From contig JAEZSO010000002.1 in NCBI GenBank assembly GCA_023421795.1, positions 930,001 to 994,000 of the forward strand: 64,000 bases of DNA, written 5' to 3'. A program made the translations under genes and the position numbers. Within the stretch, counting starts at the first letter, position 1, and each line of letters starts with the position of its first letter. The notes under the pieces are model-generated. The model was not told where the DNA came from and made no database searches. It worked only from the letters and a program-made list of their open reading frames with translations. Positions 35,326-44,216 of the stretch are shown here, one piece after another. The DNA comes from Cyanobacteria bacterium OH_PDB_230 (GTDB lineage: Bacteria > Cyanobacteriota > Vampirovibrionia > Gastranaerophilales > Gastranaerophilaceae).

Positions 35326-36984
35326 TTAACAATTAGCGTTGACCAGTCCTCTTGCAAAAGTCAAAGATTCGTCATTAATTTCTCCGCTTGCAAGTAATGC
35401 TATGGCTTTTATTTTATTTTCGCCTTGTAAATTATAGACTTTCACTTTTGTCTCTTCTTCCTGATCTTTTGCAACATAGAGGTGGGTACTCGCTTTTGCC
35501 GCTATGATTGGCTGGTGAGTTATTACAATAACCTGATGATGTTGTGAAAGATTAGCGATGCTTTCTGCTACGGCTTGAGATGCCCTGCCTGAAATTCCTG
35601 TATCTATTTCATCAAAAATAACGGTATTGGTTTTGTCGGCTTTTGCAAATATTGTTTTTATAGCGAGCATAACTCGTGATATTTCACCACCTGAAGCGAC
35701 TTTAGATAAAGGCTTTAGAGGTTCTGAAATGTTTGTAGAAATCATAAATTCCACTTTGTCTATGCCGTTTTCATAAAGACCAGTTTCTTGTATGTCAACC
35801 GAGAACTTAACCTTAGGCATTTCTAATTTGTCAAGTTCATATGTAATAAGATTAGAGAGCTCTTGAGCTAACTTTTTTCTTGAACAAGAAACATTTCGAG
35901 CCAGTTCATACATTTCATTCAGAACATTTTTAATTTCATTTTCCAATCTTATGACTTCATCTTGTGAAAACTCAATTGAATTCATTTCTTCAGATAATTT
36001 GTTAAGTGTTTTGTCTACTTCTTCAAGAGTATTGCCGTATTTTCTCTTCAATTTGTCCAGCACGTCAATTCTTAATTGGATATTGTCTATTTTTTGCTGA
36101 TCTAGTTCTTGCGATTCAGAATAGTTTCTAAGCCTGGAAGCTATATCTTTTAGTGTTTCCTGACAGTTAATGAGCTCTTCTTCCATTTCAGTTGTGCTTT
36201 CATCCATTTGTGAAAGTTTTGTCAGGTTTGATTTTATTGTACCGAGAGTTGTTGCTATGTTCTGGTCATCCCCATATAACATCCAATAACTTGAAAACGA
36301 TAATTCTTTTAATTTTTCCGAATTTAATAGCACTTCAAGCTCTTTTTCGAGTTTTGCATCTTCTTCATAATCTGCGATTTCGGCCGATTCTATTTCCTGA
36401 ATTTGGAATTTTAGAAAATCTATTTGTTGTTCAGTAGCGTTGGTATTTTTCAGTGCATTTTCAAGTTGCTTTTGCAGTTGTGTGTACTTCAAGTACAAGC
36501 TGTCGTATAGACTAACTCCGCTCTTGTGATCTTGAGAGCCGAAATTGTCGAGCAACTTTATATGTGTTTTTGGTTGTATATAGTTATAATTTTGATGTTG
36601 TGTGTGAATATCTATTATTTGTTCTCTAATTTCTTTTATAAATTCTTGTGTTACAAGACTGCCATTTATTCTGGAGCGTGTTGTAGTTGTGAGAATTTCT
36701 CTTGAAATAAGAAGTTCGTTTCCGTTTATTTCAATACCGTTTTCTTCCAACAATTTAATGTCAAAATCTTCGTTCGTTTTTACCGTTAATTCCAAAAAAG
36801 CCTTTTCCTGGCCTGTTTTTATTACTTCTTTATTTACTTTCGAGCCCAAAACTATGTCGATAGCGTTGATAATTATACTTTTACCTGCGCCGGTTTCTCC
36901 CGTGAACACGTTAAAGCCGTTATCAAAGTCTAAAGTCAATTCATCTATTAATATAAAATTTTTAATACTTAAGGATTGAATCAT
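35326..36984 (-). CDS. recN: DNA repair protein RecN
   Basis: A 552-aa SMC-like ATPase. Walker A is FTGETGAGKSIIINAIDIVL (about residues 28-47), long coiled coils occupy about 160-370, and the C-terminal half of the ATPase has KVASGGEISRVMLAIK and TVIFDEIDTGISGRASQAVA, ending with ITHQPIIAAKA. It acts in double-strand break repair with RecA. It lies two bases after nadK, an order seen in many bacteria. The length agrees with the family. Confidence 0.95.
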   Translation of the reverse strand: MIQSLSIKNFILIDELTLDFDNGFNVFTGETGAGKSIIINAIDIVLGSKVNKEVIKTGQEKAFLELTVKTNEDFDIKLLEENGIEINGNELLISREILTTTTRSRINGSLVTQEFIKEIREQIIDIHTQHQNYNYIQPKTHIKLLDNFGSQDHKSGVSLYDSLYLKYTQLQKQLENALKNTNATEQQIDFLKFQIQEIESAEIADYEEDAKLEKELEVLLNSEKLKELSFSSYWMLYGDDQNIATTLGTIKSNLTKLSQMDESTTEMEEELINCQETLKDIASRLRNYSESQELDQQKIDNIQLRIDVLDKLKRKYGNTLEEVDKTLNKLSEEMNSIEFSQDEVIRLENEIKNVLNEMYELARNVSCSRKKLAQELSNLITYELDKLEMPKVKFSVDIQETGLYENGIDKVEFMISTNISEPLKPLSKVASGGEISRVMLAIKTIFAKADKTNTVIFDEIDTGISGRASQAVAESIANLSQHHQVIVITHQPIIAAKASTHLYVAKDQEEETKVKVYNLQGENKIKAIALLASGEINDESLTFARGLVNANC

Positions 36985-36985
36985 G

Positions 36986-37855
36986 TTAGCCTTTCCAAGA
37001 AGTTCCCCATTGCAGTTTTTCTCTTAAGACTGAATAAAATAAGTTGGTTTCAACATTTAACAAGAGCAATTTTGCTTTATATTTGTTTTCTTCAATTATT
37101 ATTTTTTCGTTTTCGTGGATATTGAGTATTTTTTGCCCGTCTGCCGAAATTTTCAGTTTGGGGTTGCTTTGGCAAGTCGTTATTTTGATTTTTTCTGAAG
37201 CAGGGATCACTAAAGGTCTTGCACTCATTGTATGAGGACAGATAGGGACAATTACCATCGCATTTAAACTTGGTACAAGAATAGGGCCGCCAGCTGAAAG
37301 AGTATAAGCTGTAGAACCTGTTGGCGTCGAGATAATCAAGCCGTCTGCAAGATAATCACAAACAATTCTATCGTTTATGTGCACATATAGCCTTGCTGTT
37401 CTTGAAAAACTGTCCCCTTTAATTACGATGTCATTGAGTGCTGTTAATCTACCGTCTAAGGCTGTTAGCATAAGCCTTTCTTCTATTTTAAATTGGCCTT
37501 CCATTATTTTTTGAATAGCAAATTTAACATCATCAGGGCTTGATTGAGAAAGAAACCCCAATCTTCCAAGGTTTACGCCAAATACAGGAACATCAAATTC
37601 GCTGTAATACCTTGCCGCACGTAAAAGAGTTCCGTCACCTCCGACAACAATTGCAAAGGTAATTGAATTGTCAAAATGGTCGGTCGTAAAAACCTTAGAT
37701 TTTAAGTTGTAATTTTTCAGGGTGCTTTGAATCTCTTTTATGGTATCTAAAGACTTTTCGCTGTCTGCGTTGTAAATGATACCTATTTTTTCTAAAGAGA
37801 TTTTTTCTCCCCTAAAAGATTCTATTTGTATATTTTCCATAAAAAAATTATACAA
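36986..37855 (-). CDS. nadK: NAD kinase
   Basis: A 289-aa protein that makes NADP from NAD with ATP or polyphosphate. The GGDGT motif sits in FAIVVGGDGTLLRAARYYSE (about residues 67-86), and the second conserved block is LIISTPTGSTAYTLSAGGPI. NPKLKISADGQ near the end completes the fold. The start may be the first Met or the Met at residue 6 (MENIQIE). It precedes recN by two bases in an operon that continues from grpE and dnaJ. Confidence 0.93.
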   Translation of the reverse strand: MYNFFMENIQIESFRGEKISLEKIGIIYNADSEKSLDTIKEIQSTLKNYNLKSKVFTTDHFDNSITFAIVVGGDGTLLRAARYYSEFDVPVFGVNLGRLGFLSQSSPDDVKFAIQKIMEGQFKIEERLMLTALDGRLTALNDIVIKGDSFSRTARLYVHINDRIVCDYLADGLIISTPTGSTAYTLSAGGPILVPSLNAMVIVPICPHTMSARPLVIPASEKIKITTCQSNPKLKISADGQKILNIHENEKIIIEENKYKAKLLLLNVETNLFYSVLREKLQWGTSWKG

Positions 37856-37892
37856 TAAATTTCAGACAATGTTAAAGTGTAAAATCTAGTTA

Positions 37893-38444
37893 TTACTTTT
37901 TGTAAGCCAATAAAAGTCCTGCCGGCAAATTTAAAATCTCCACCTGATATTCAGAGTCATTTTTTATTTTTTCTACAAACGGCTTAACTTTTTCTTCGTG
38001 GGATAAAACGTTGTCAGCCGCTATTATGCCGCCTTTTTTTAATAAAGGGTGAATCAACTCAAAATATTTTAGGTATTCACCTTTGTTTGCATCAATAAAT
38101 ACAAAGTCAAATTCTTCTTTTATTTCATTTTCCAAGATTTGCAAAGCGGAACCGAGTCTAGTCGTGATGAGATTATCAACACCGCACTTTTTGAAATTTT
38201 CTATTGCCAAAGACTGCCTGTTATCCCAAAACTCAATTGTAGTAAGGTGACCGCCGGTCTCTTTTAATGCATATGCGATCCATATAGCTGAATAGCCGTT
38301 GGAAGTACCTATTTCAAGGACATTTTTTGATTCTGAAATTTTTAAAAGCATGTTTATGAAGTTAGCAGTTTCAGGTGCTATATTCCAAAAATCTTTTGAT
38401 GTTTTTTCCAGTTCTTTTAATGTTTCTATTGTTGATGCGTTCAT
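37893..38444 (-). CDS. SAM-dependent O-methyltransferase (CheR/COMT-like class I)
   Basis: A 183-aa Rossmann methyltransferase of the O-methyltransferase 3 group. Motif I is NVLEIGTSNGYSAIWIAYAL, motif II is HLTTIEFWDNRQ, and motif IV is EFDFVFIDANKGEYLKYFEL. GGIIAADNVL and the end RNLPAGLLL-like stretch fit as well. The substrate is unknown; relatives methylate small catechol-like molecules or tRNA-linked compounds. Its start overlaps the stop of the beta-propeller gene (TAATG), so the two are coupled. Confidence 0.85.
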   Translation of the reverse strand: MNASTIETLKELEKTSKDFWNIAPETANFINMLLKISESKNVLEIGTSNGYSAIWIAYALKETGGHLTTIEFWDNRQSLAIENFKKCGVDNLITTRLGSALQILENEIKEEFDFVFIDANKGEYLKYFELIHPLLKKGGIIAADNVLSHEEKVKPFVEKIKNDSEYQVEILNLPAGLLLAYKK

Positions 38445-40054
38445 TATTTTTTATCTACTATGGTGATTACATTTATTGGAGAGTTTATATTTACTGTTTG
38501 CAAAATTGCTTCTTTTTCAAAGTCTAAAATTTGATATTTTTTTTCAATTACATTTGTAATTAATGCTAAATTACTGTTTGGAACTTCTGTTATTCTTCTT
38601 GGGAATCCTGATGCGGTAAGCTTTATTTCTTTTGTCAGCTTTTGATTTTTCGTGTCAAAAACATTTATTGTACTGTTTTGTGAGCAAAGGATAAAGAGGT
38701 TTCCTTTGAAAATCGTCATGTCTGTTGGCTTTTCATTTACCACAAAAGTTTTTTCATCAGTAGAATAGTGTTTTGCTTCTTGTATCAGGCTTTTTTTCTT
38801 CTTTTTAGGATTTTTAAAACCTGATGCTATTCCGTCCATAACTCCAGAGACAGAGAGGCTTTCGTTGCTAGGCTTGATTTCTTCTTCTTCTTCAAAAACT
38901 TTTTCCAAATCGTAGCTGATAGATGAAAGTGTATTGTCCACCCTGTTTATTTTATAAAGTCTATCACCGAAAAGTATTATTTCAGCTGTGTTTGGAGCAT
39001 TTGTTATAAGCTTGTTTTCGTATGAACCATCCAATTTCAAAATATATAAATCGGATGTTGATCTATCTATATAGGCGAGTTTGGTTCCATCTTCTGAAAT
39101 TGCAATTTTTTCAGGAGATCCGATTAAGTTAATTTTTTCTTTTATTTTCATTTCCTTTAAATCTATTACAAATATTGATCTGTCAATAAGGCTTGAAACA
39201 TAGGCTTTTTGGTTTGTTTCATCAATACTTATTTCGTTTGGATAAACAGAAAGATCAATTTGTTTTGCAATATATTCATTTTGAACATCAATGACGTCCA
39301 TTTGTTTTTGTGAATTAGAAATAACCAGCAAATATTTTCCTCCGCAAACAGGCTTCATATCTTTTGGTACACCGCTTATTTTTAAGCTGTAAGCAGGGTT
39401 AGGGGATTCTGATTGGAAGACTTTTAGGTATTGAGTATCCAAGTTGCTTACATAGTAATTTTTGCCTTTTAATTTCTGGTTTAAATTTGTTGCAGTAACA
39501 AATTTCGCACTGCTGCTTGTTTTAGGTGTTTCTGCGGTTTCTACAATTAATTTTTGTTCTTTTGGGCCCTTTTCTTTAATTACTGCGCTTGCATTTAAAA
39601 GCGGAACTTGAACGTTGCCGAGAATCCCTTTTAAGGTTTCCGGTAGTACAAGCCCTCTGGGGACAAGAATATCTTGAGGAAGAGCTCCTGTTTTCACTGT
39701 TAAAGGAATATCAGGATTATTGCATACGGTCAAGATGCCGTTTTTAGTGCGTATCAGTTTTAAAAGCGAGTAATTATTGTTAAAAATAATTACCTCGGGA
39801 AGTTTTTTAAAGTTTGTGTTTTCAGGATAAAGATATGCAACATCCAATTTGTCTACTTTTTCAAGATAAGAAGGGATAACCGGCAGGTAAATGTTACCGT
39901 CTGGCAAGGTTATAAGCCCATCGAACCTTATTGTGGAATTTGGGTATTTGTCCAGTATGAAATCTTTCACAGGTTTTGGTAGTTGAGTAGCAAGTGCACT
40001 ATTTACCGAAAAAATAATTAATGCAATTGTTATAATTATATTTTTTAATTTCAT
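38444..40054 (-). CDS. Exported beta-propeller protein (YncE/YVTN-like)
   Basis: A 536-aa protein with a signal peptide (residues 1-22, ending NSALA). The N-terminal 170 residues form a separate unknown domain (STIRFDGLITLPDGNIYLPV). From about 215 onward there are YVTN-type propeller blades: PVCGGKYLLVISNSQKQMDV, EISIDETNQKAYVSSLIDRS and KIAISEDGTKLAYIDRSTSD. Propellers of this type bind partners in the periplasm. It follows dnaJ by 15 bases and overlaps the methyltransferase gene by one base. Its function is unknown. Confidence 0.75.
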   Translation of the reverse strand: MKLKNIIITIALIIFSVNSALATQLPKPVKDFILDKYPNSTIRFDGLITLPDGNIYLPVIPSYLEKVDKLDVAYLYPENTNFKKLPEVIIFNNNYSLLKLIRTKNGILTVCNNPDIPLTVKTGALPQDILVPRGLVLPETLKGILGNVQVPLLNASAVIKEKGPKEQKLIVETAETPKTSSSAKFVTATNLNQKLKGKNYYVSNLDTQYLKVFQSESPNPAYSLKISGVPKDMKPVCGGKYLLVISNSQKQMDVIDVQNEYIAKQIDLSVYPNEISIDETNQKAYVSSLIDRSIFVIDLKEMKIKEKINLIGSPEKIAISEDGTKLAYIDRSTSDLYILKLDGSYENKLITNAPNTAEIILFGDRLYKINRVDNTLSSISYDLEKVFEEEEEIKPSNESLSVSGVMDGIASGFKNPKKKKKSLIQEAKHYSTDEKTFVVNEKPTDMTIFKGNLFILCSQNSTINVFDTKNQKLTKEIKLTASGFPRRITEVPNSNLALITNVIEKKYQILDFEKEAILQTVNINSPINVITIVDKK

Positions 40055-40069
40055 ACTTTCCTCTTGTGA

Positions 40070-41194
40070 TTAATTATGAAGCGCGTTTTTCATTTTATCG
40101 ATTATGCTTTCTGAAGATTTTTTTTTATTTTCCAATTCAGAAAGCTTTGTGTATAGTTTTTTTTCTTCATCACTCAGGTGTTTTGGACTTTTGAGTTTTA
40201 CAACAACGTGATGATCACCTCTTTTATGTTTTTCGCCTATAAATGGCACGCCCACGTGTTTAATTGTTAATATTTTATCATGTTCTACACCTTGAGGGAT
40301 AGTTAATGTTTTTTCTCCATCAAGAGTTTTTATCTCGATGGTATCACCCAGCGCAGCTTGATAGAAAGGAACTTCCAAGGTTGTATAGATATCGTTTCCT
40401 TTGCGGCTATAATATTTATGATCTTTTACAAACAATACTATATATAAATCACCTCTGGGGCCGCCGTTTTTTCCGGCATCACCTTCCCCTGACATTCTTA
40501 TTTTAGAATGGTTATCCACGCCTGCAGGAATTTTAACCGTTAATTTCTTTTCTTTTTCTATTCTGCCTTTGCCTTTACAGTCAGGGCAGTGGTCTTTTAT
40601 TATTTTTCCTGTACCTTTACAATTTGGGCATGTTGATATTTGGCTGAAGTGCCCGAGAATAGTTTGCGTAACTTGTTGTATTTTTCCTGCACCGCCGCAA
40701 GTAGGGCAAGTTGTAGGGCTGGAACCAGGTTTTGCTCCTGAGCCTTCGCATTTTTCGCAAGTTTCGAGGTGGTCAATTTTTACTTCTTTTTCAACTCCAA
40801 AAACAGCTTCTTCAAACTCTAATTCAAGGTCCAGTCTTAGATCAGCACCTCTTTGAGGCGCATTAGGATTTTGGGAGCTTTCAGAAAATCCTGCAAAACC
40901 GCCAAAAAAGCTTTCAAAAATATCATTGATATTTCCAAAGCCAAAGTCAAAAGGTCCTGAAGTGTTGAAGCCTGCGTTTTTAAGTCCGTCTTCTCCATAT
41001 CTGTCGTATGTGGCTCTTTTGTTGTCATCCATTAATGTTTCGTAGGCTTTGCCGAGTTCTTTAAATTTCTCTTCCGCGTCATCGGCTTTATTTACGTCGG
41101 GGTGCAAGTCTCTTGCTTTTCTTCTGAAAGCGCTTTTTATTTCATCTTTTCCTGCATCCTGGCTAACCCCAAGTATATCGTAATAATTACTCAT
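40070..41194 (-). CDS. dnaJ: Chaperone protein DnaJ
   Basis: A 374-aa type I Hsp40. The J domain has the HPD motif in KARDLHPDVNKAD, a Gly/Phe region follows (GPFDFGFGNINDIFESFFGG), and four zinc-finger CxxCxGxG repeats are visible (CEKCEGSG, CPTCGGAG, CPNCKGTG, CPDCKGKG) before the substrate domain. It stimulates DnaK ATP hydrolysis and holds unfolded proteins. grpE lies directly upstream, but dnaK is not in this cluster. No CIRCE element is seen upstream of grpE. Confidence 0.97.
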   Translation of the reverse strand: MSNYYDILGVSQDAGKDEIKSAFRRKARDLHPDVNKADDAEEKFKELGKAYETLMDDNKRATYDRYGEDGLKNAGFNTSGPFDFGFGNINDIFESFFGGFAGFSESSQNPNAPQRGADLRLDLELEFEEAVFGVEKEVKIDHLETCEKCEGSGAKPGSSPTTCPTCGGAGKIQQVTQTILGHFSQISTCPNCKGTGKIIKDHCPDCKGKGRIEKEKKLTVKIPAGVDNHSKIRMSGEGDAGKNGGPRGDLYIVLFVKDHKYYSRKGNDIYTTLEVPFYQAALGDTIEIKTLDGEKTLTIPQGVEHDKILTIKHVGVPFIGEKHKRGDHHVVVKLKSPKHLSDEEKKLYTKLSELENKKKSSESIIDKMKNALHN

Positions 41195-41236
41195 AATTCC
41201 CTTTGTTCTCTCAAATACTAAATTTATATAATAATA

Positions 41237-41824
41237 TTATTGCATAGCTACGTCGACAAGTGCAGCTCTTAAGACTTTATCTGCTAATTTGTAACCTTTT
41301 TGTAACTCTCTTATGATTGTTTCTTCCGGATACTCTTCTGTTTTAGTCTGCATAACGGCATCATGCAGATTCGGATCAAATTTTTGTCCTACTGTTTCAA
41401 TTGGTTCTAATCCCATTTTTTTGAGAGAGTCTTCGGTTTGTTTTTGAAGAATGTTGAAAGTTTCTTTTAATTTTGAACAGTCATCGACAGAGTCTATGGC
41501 TTTTTGCGCTCTTTCAAAGTTATCAAGAACTTCTATTAATTTTTTGAGTGCTTCTTCTGTTCCATATTTCAAAAGGGCTTCTCTTTCCTGGTTTTGTCTT
41601 TTTCTGTAGTTATCAAAATCTGCAGCCAATCTTACATATTGATTATTAAGGTTCTCGAGATCATCTTTTACCTTTTTTAATCCTTCAGCGTCTTCAGCAG
41701 GAGGCTGATCTACAGCAGCTTCTGCGTTTTCGCATTCTTCGGATTGCTCTTCTTTGCAATAGTTTCCTTCTGAAAACGGGTTGTTAATTTCATTTTGATT
41801 GTTAGGATGTTCTTTTTTATGCAT
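41237..41824 (-). CDS. grpE: Nucleotide exchange factor GrpE
   Basis: A 195-aa protein with an acidic disordered N-terminus (residues 1-50), a long helix (about 55-125, DLENLNNQYVRLAADFDNYR) and the C-terminal beta domain with the family end PNLHDAVMQTKTEEYPEETI and KGYKLADKVLRAALVDVA. It releases ADP from DnaK. It is the first gene of the run grpE-dnaJ-propeller-methyltransferase-nadK-recN, with 42 bases to dnaJ. No dnaK or hrcA adjoins it. Confidence 0.95.
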   Translation of the reverse strand: MHKKEHPNNQNEINNPFSEGNYCKEEQSEECENAEAAVDQPPAEDAEGLKKVKDDLENLNNQYVRLAADFDNYRKRQNQEREALLKYGTEEALKKLIEVLDNFERAQKAIDSVDDCSKLKETFNILQKQTEDSLKKMGLEPIETVGQKFDPNLHDAVMQTKTEEYPEETIIRELQKGYKLADKVLRAALVDVAMQ

Positions 41825-42019
41825 AATTTTGACCTATCTAAATTAATACCTAATAACTATTATAGGATATCAAATTTTATACTCAATCTTTATTAATGTT
41901 TTTTTAATTTTTTGTTGGAATTATTTATGTTGTTTAACTGAGATTGCGAAAAGATGCAAAAAAAGCTATCATATTAAAGAATGCTCTTATAAATATGAAT
42001 TTTATGGAACGGTATATTT

Positions 42020-43048
42020 ATGGCAAAAATTAAAAGACTAGGAATGTTTGATGTTCTGAAAGTGCAAAAAATGCTTTCTATGCTTAGTGAAAACAAGCCT
42101 CCATCGTTTTCAAAATTTGTATTGTTATTCCCTTTCAACCTTTTACAAAATATATTGCCTCTGAAACTTAGAAAATTACCTGAAGCCTTTGTTTCTACAG
42201 AAAACAATCAGGTCAACGGAATGATTTCTATTCAGGCAGAAAGGGGTAATGCATATAAGTGGAATATAAATCAACTGTTTTTGGACAAAAATTCTTATCC
42301 GGCAGGAAGGCAGCTGGTTGATTTTATTCTGGCAAAATATGGCGCGATGGGAGCGAACACTTTTTCTGTTGTAGTAGAAGATAGTCATGAAGAACTTATA
42401 GATTTGTTTTCAAAAGGCTGTGGTTTCAGGTTATGCTCGCACGAAGGTCTTTGGAAAATGAATAAAATCAACTTAAAAGAACCGTCTGTAGGTACAAATA
42501 TAATAAGACCGTTTAAGAATTCTGATGCCAAGGAAGTGTGTGAACTCTATAATGATTCGATATATCCTCATTTTAGGTATTCTTTGTCCAGGGCAAAAGC
42601 TGAATTTTACGACAGGTTTTTCCAGGGATTTTCTTCAACTTCATCTTTTAAATATGTATTGGAAGACAATAATACTAAAAAAATCAAGGCCTATGCTGAA
42701 ATTCAGACCCAAGATAACGTCAATTACCTTTTAGATGTTATTCTTTACCAGGCATATGAAGAAATGTGTTCAGATATGATAAATTTCTTAATTTCACAAA
42801 TTTTGAGAAGAAAAAAAGATTTTAACTTGTTCGTGCAAAGCAGAAAATATATAACTTCTTCTAAAAAACTGGAAGAATATATGAAGGAAAACGAATTTTC
42901 TCAGGTGCAAAGCAGGATGGTTCTGGTTAAAGACTTTTTTAAGACCATAAAGCAAGAAGAAAAAATTGCAAAACCAGCAATCGTGTTTTCGGAGATAAAA
43001 GGTCGACCAGCATTCAACAGCAGTGCAGATAAGAGTCTTTTATTTTAA
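42020..43048 (+). CDS. Double-GNAT-like hypothetical protein
   Basis: A 342-aa protein that looks like two weak acetyltransferase-like halves. In the first, QLFLDKNSYPAGRQLVDFIL resembles the strand 4 / motif A of GNAT (the usual loop is R/Q-x-x-G-x-G/A), followed by HEELIDLFSKGCGFRLCS, a typical motif B. The second half starts NIIRPFKNSDAKEVCELYND, a common GNAT opening. Key acetyl-CoA loop residues are not fully kept, so catalysis is uncertain. No membrane segments. It precedes proB by 23 bases and may be cotranscribed with it. Confidence 0.6.
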   Translation: MAKIKRLGMFDVLKVQKMLSMLSENKPPSFSKFVLLFPFNLLQNILPLKLRKLPEAFVSTENNQVNGMISIQAERGNAYKWNINQLFLDKNSYPAGRQLVDFILAKYGAMGANTFSVVVEDSHEELIDLFSKGCGFRLCSHEGLWKMNKINLKEPSVGTNIIRPFKNSDAKEVCELYNDSIYPHFRYSLSRAKAEFYDRFFQGFSSTSSFKYVLEDNNTKKIKAYAEIQTQDNVNYLLDVILYQAYEEMCSDMINFLISQILRRKKDFNLFVQSRKYITSSKKLEEYMKENEFSQVQSRMVLVKDFFKTIKQEEKIAKPAIVFSEIKGRPAFNSSADKSLLF

Positions 43049-43059
43049 TTTTTTTCAGT

Positions 43060-43065
43060 TATAAT
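43060..43065 (+). promoter_or_regulatory. Probable -10 box of a leaderless proB transcript
   Basis: A perfect TATAAT ends six bases before the proB ATG at 43072, and no Shine-Dalgarno is present in between. If used, the transcript would begin at or next to the start codon. A -35 box is not obvious. Confidence 0.3.
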
Positions 43066-43071
43066 TAGCAT

Positions 43072-44208
43072 ATGCTTGATTTGAAAGACTTTAAAAGAAT
43101 AGTATTTAAATTTGGAACAAATGTTCTCAGGAATGACGATGGTGAAATATCTTTATCCCGTATATATTCTTTTGTAGAGGACATTGCTAAACTTCACAAG
43201 CAGGGAAAAGAAATAATAATCGTAACCTCAGGTGCTGTCGGTTTGGGAGCCAAGAAGGTCGGAGTTGATTCTTCTGCCAGCATAATATTAAAACAAGCTT
43301 GCGCTGCTATAGGACAAGGTCAGCTGATGTCCATTTATGAACATGGGTTTGACAAATATTCTATAATTACAGCCCAAATCCTTCTTACAGGAGAAGATTT
43401 TGCACAAAGAATCAAATATTTGAACTTGAGCCACGTTTTAAATGAACTTTTAGACCTTAAAGTTATTCCGATAATTAACCAAAATGATACTGTTTCAACA
43501 GAAGAGTTAGAAGAATCCGTTCATAATGTTTTTGAAGTTTGTTTTTCTGACAATGATAAATTATCAGCTCTTGTAGCAAGCAAGTTAGACGCTGATTTGT
43601 TAATGATTCTCTCAGATATAGACGGCCTGTTTGACGATAACCCTAAAGAAAACAAAAATGCAAAAATTATTCCAATTGTAAAAGAAGTGACAGAAGACAT
43701 CGAAAAATTCGGACTTAATGCTTCAAAAGGCGGTCGTGGTGGTATGAAAACAAAGCTTGAGGCTGCTAAAGTTGTTACAAGATCAGGCGGGCACGTTATA
43801 ATAGCAAACGGAAAAACCCCTCAAATCATCAGTAAAGTCCTATCAGGAAAAGGCGTAGGAACAGTATTTTTACCCTCAGAGAATCTCTCAGAAAGAAAAC
43901 GTTGGATAGGTTATGCAACAAATATTTCAGGACAAATTGCCGTAAACGCAGGTGCCATAAAAGCATTGGTTGAAAAAGAAGCCAGCTTGCTCCCAATCGG
44001 GGTTTTAGAACTTAAAGGCGATTTTTTAAAGGGCGATATAGTCAGCATATTTGACGAGTCAGGGAATGAAATAGCTCGTGGTATGTCTAATTATAGTTCT
44101 GATGATTGCAGAAAAATTATCGGAGTTCACTCTGATAAAATTATAGATATCCTGGGATACAAAAATTACGATGCGATTATTACAAGGGATAACATCGTTT
44201 TACTATAG
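43072..44208 (+). CDS. proB: Glutamate 5-kinase
   Basis: A 378-aa protein for the first step of proline synthesis, forming gamma-glutamyl phosphate. The amino-acid-kinase domain begins FKRIVFKFGTNVLRNDDGEI, with VTSGAVGLGAKKVG and IINQNDTVSTEEL inside, and GGRGGMKTKLEAAKV closes it. The C-terminal 100 residues are the PUA domain (GDFLKGDIVSIFDESGNEIA). Length and domains are those of the long ProB form. No Shine-Dalgarno is seen; a TATAAT just before the ATG suggests a leaderless mRNA. proA follows after eight bases. Confidence 0.95.
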   Translation: MLDLKDFKRIVFKFGTNVLRNDDGEISLSRIYSFVEDIAKLHKQGKEIIIVTSGAVGLGAKKVGVDSSASIILKQACAAIGQGQLMSIYEHGFDKYSIITAQILLTGEDFAQRIKYLNLSHVLNELLDLKVIPIINQNDTVSTEELEESVHNVFEVCFSDNDKLSALVASKLDADLLMILSDIDGLFDDNPKENKNAKIIPIVKEVTEDIEKFGLNASKGGRGGMKTKLEAAKVVTRSGGHVIIANGKTPQIISKVLSGKGVGTVFLPSENLSERKRWIGYATNISGQIAVNAGAIKALVEKEASLLPIGVLELKGDFLKGDIVSIFDESGNEIARGMSNYSSDDCRKIIGVHSDKIIDILGYKNYDAIITRDNIVLL

Positions 44209-44216
44209 GAGACAAT

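Noticed and set aside
41825..42019. Possible CIRCE element upstream of grpE
   Set aside because: No TTAGCACTC-N9-GAGTGCTAA-like inverted repeat is present.
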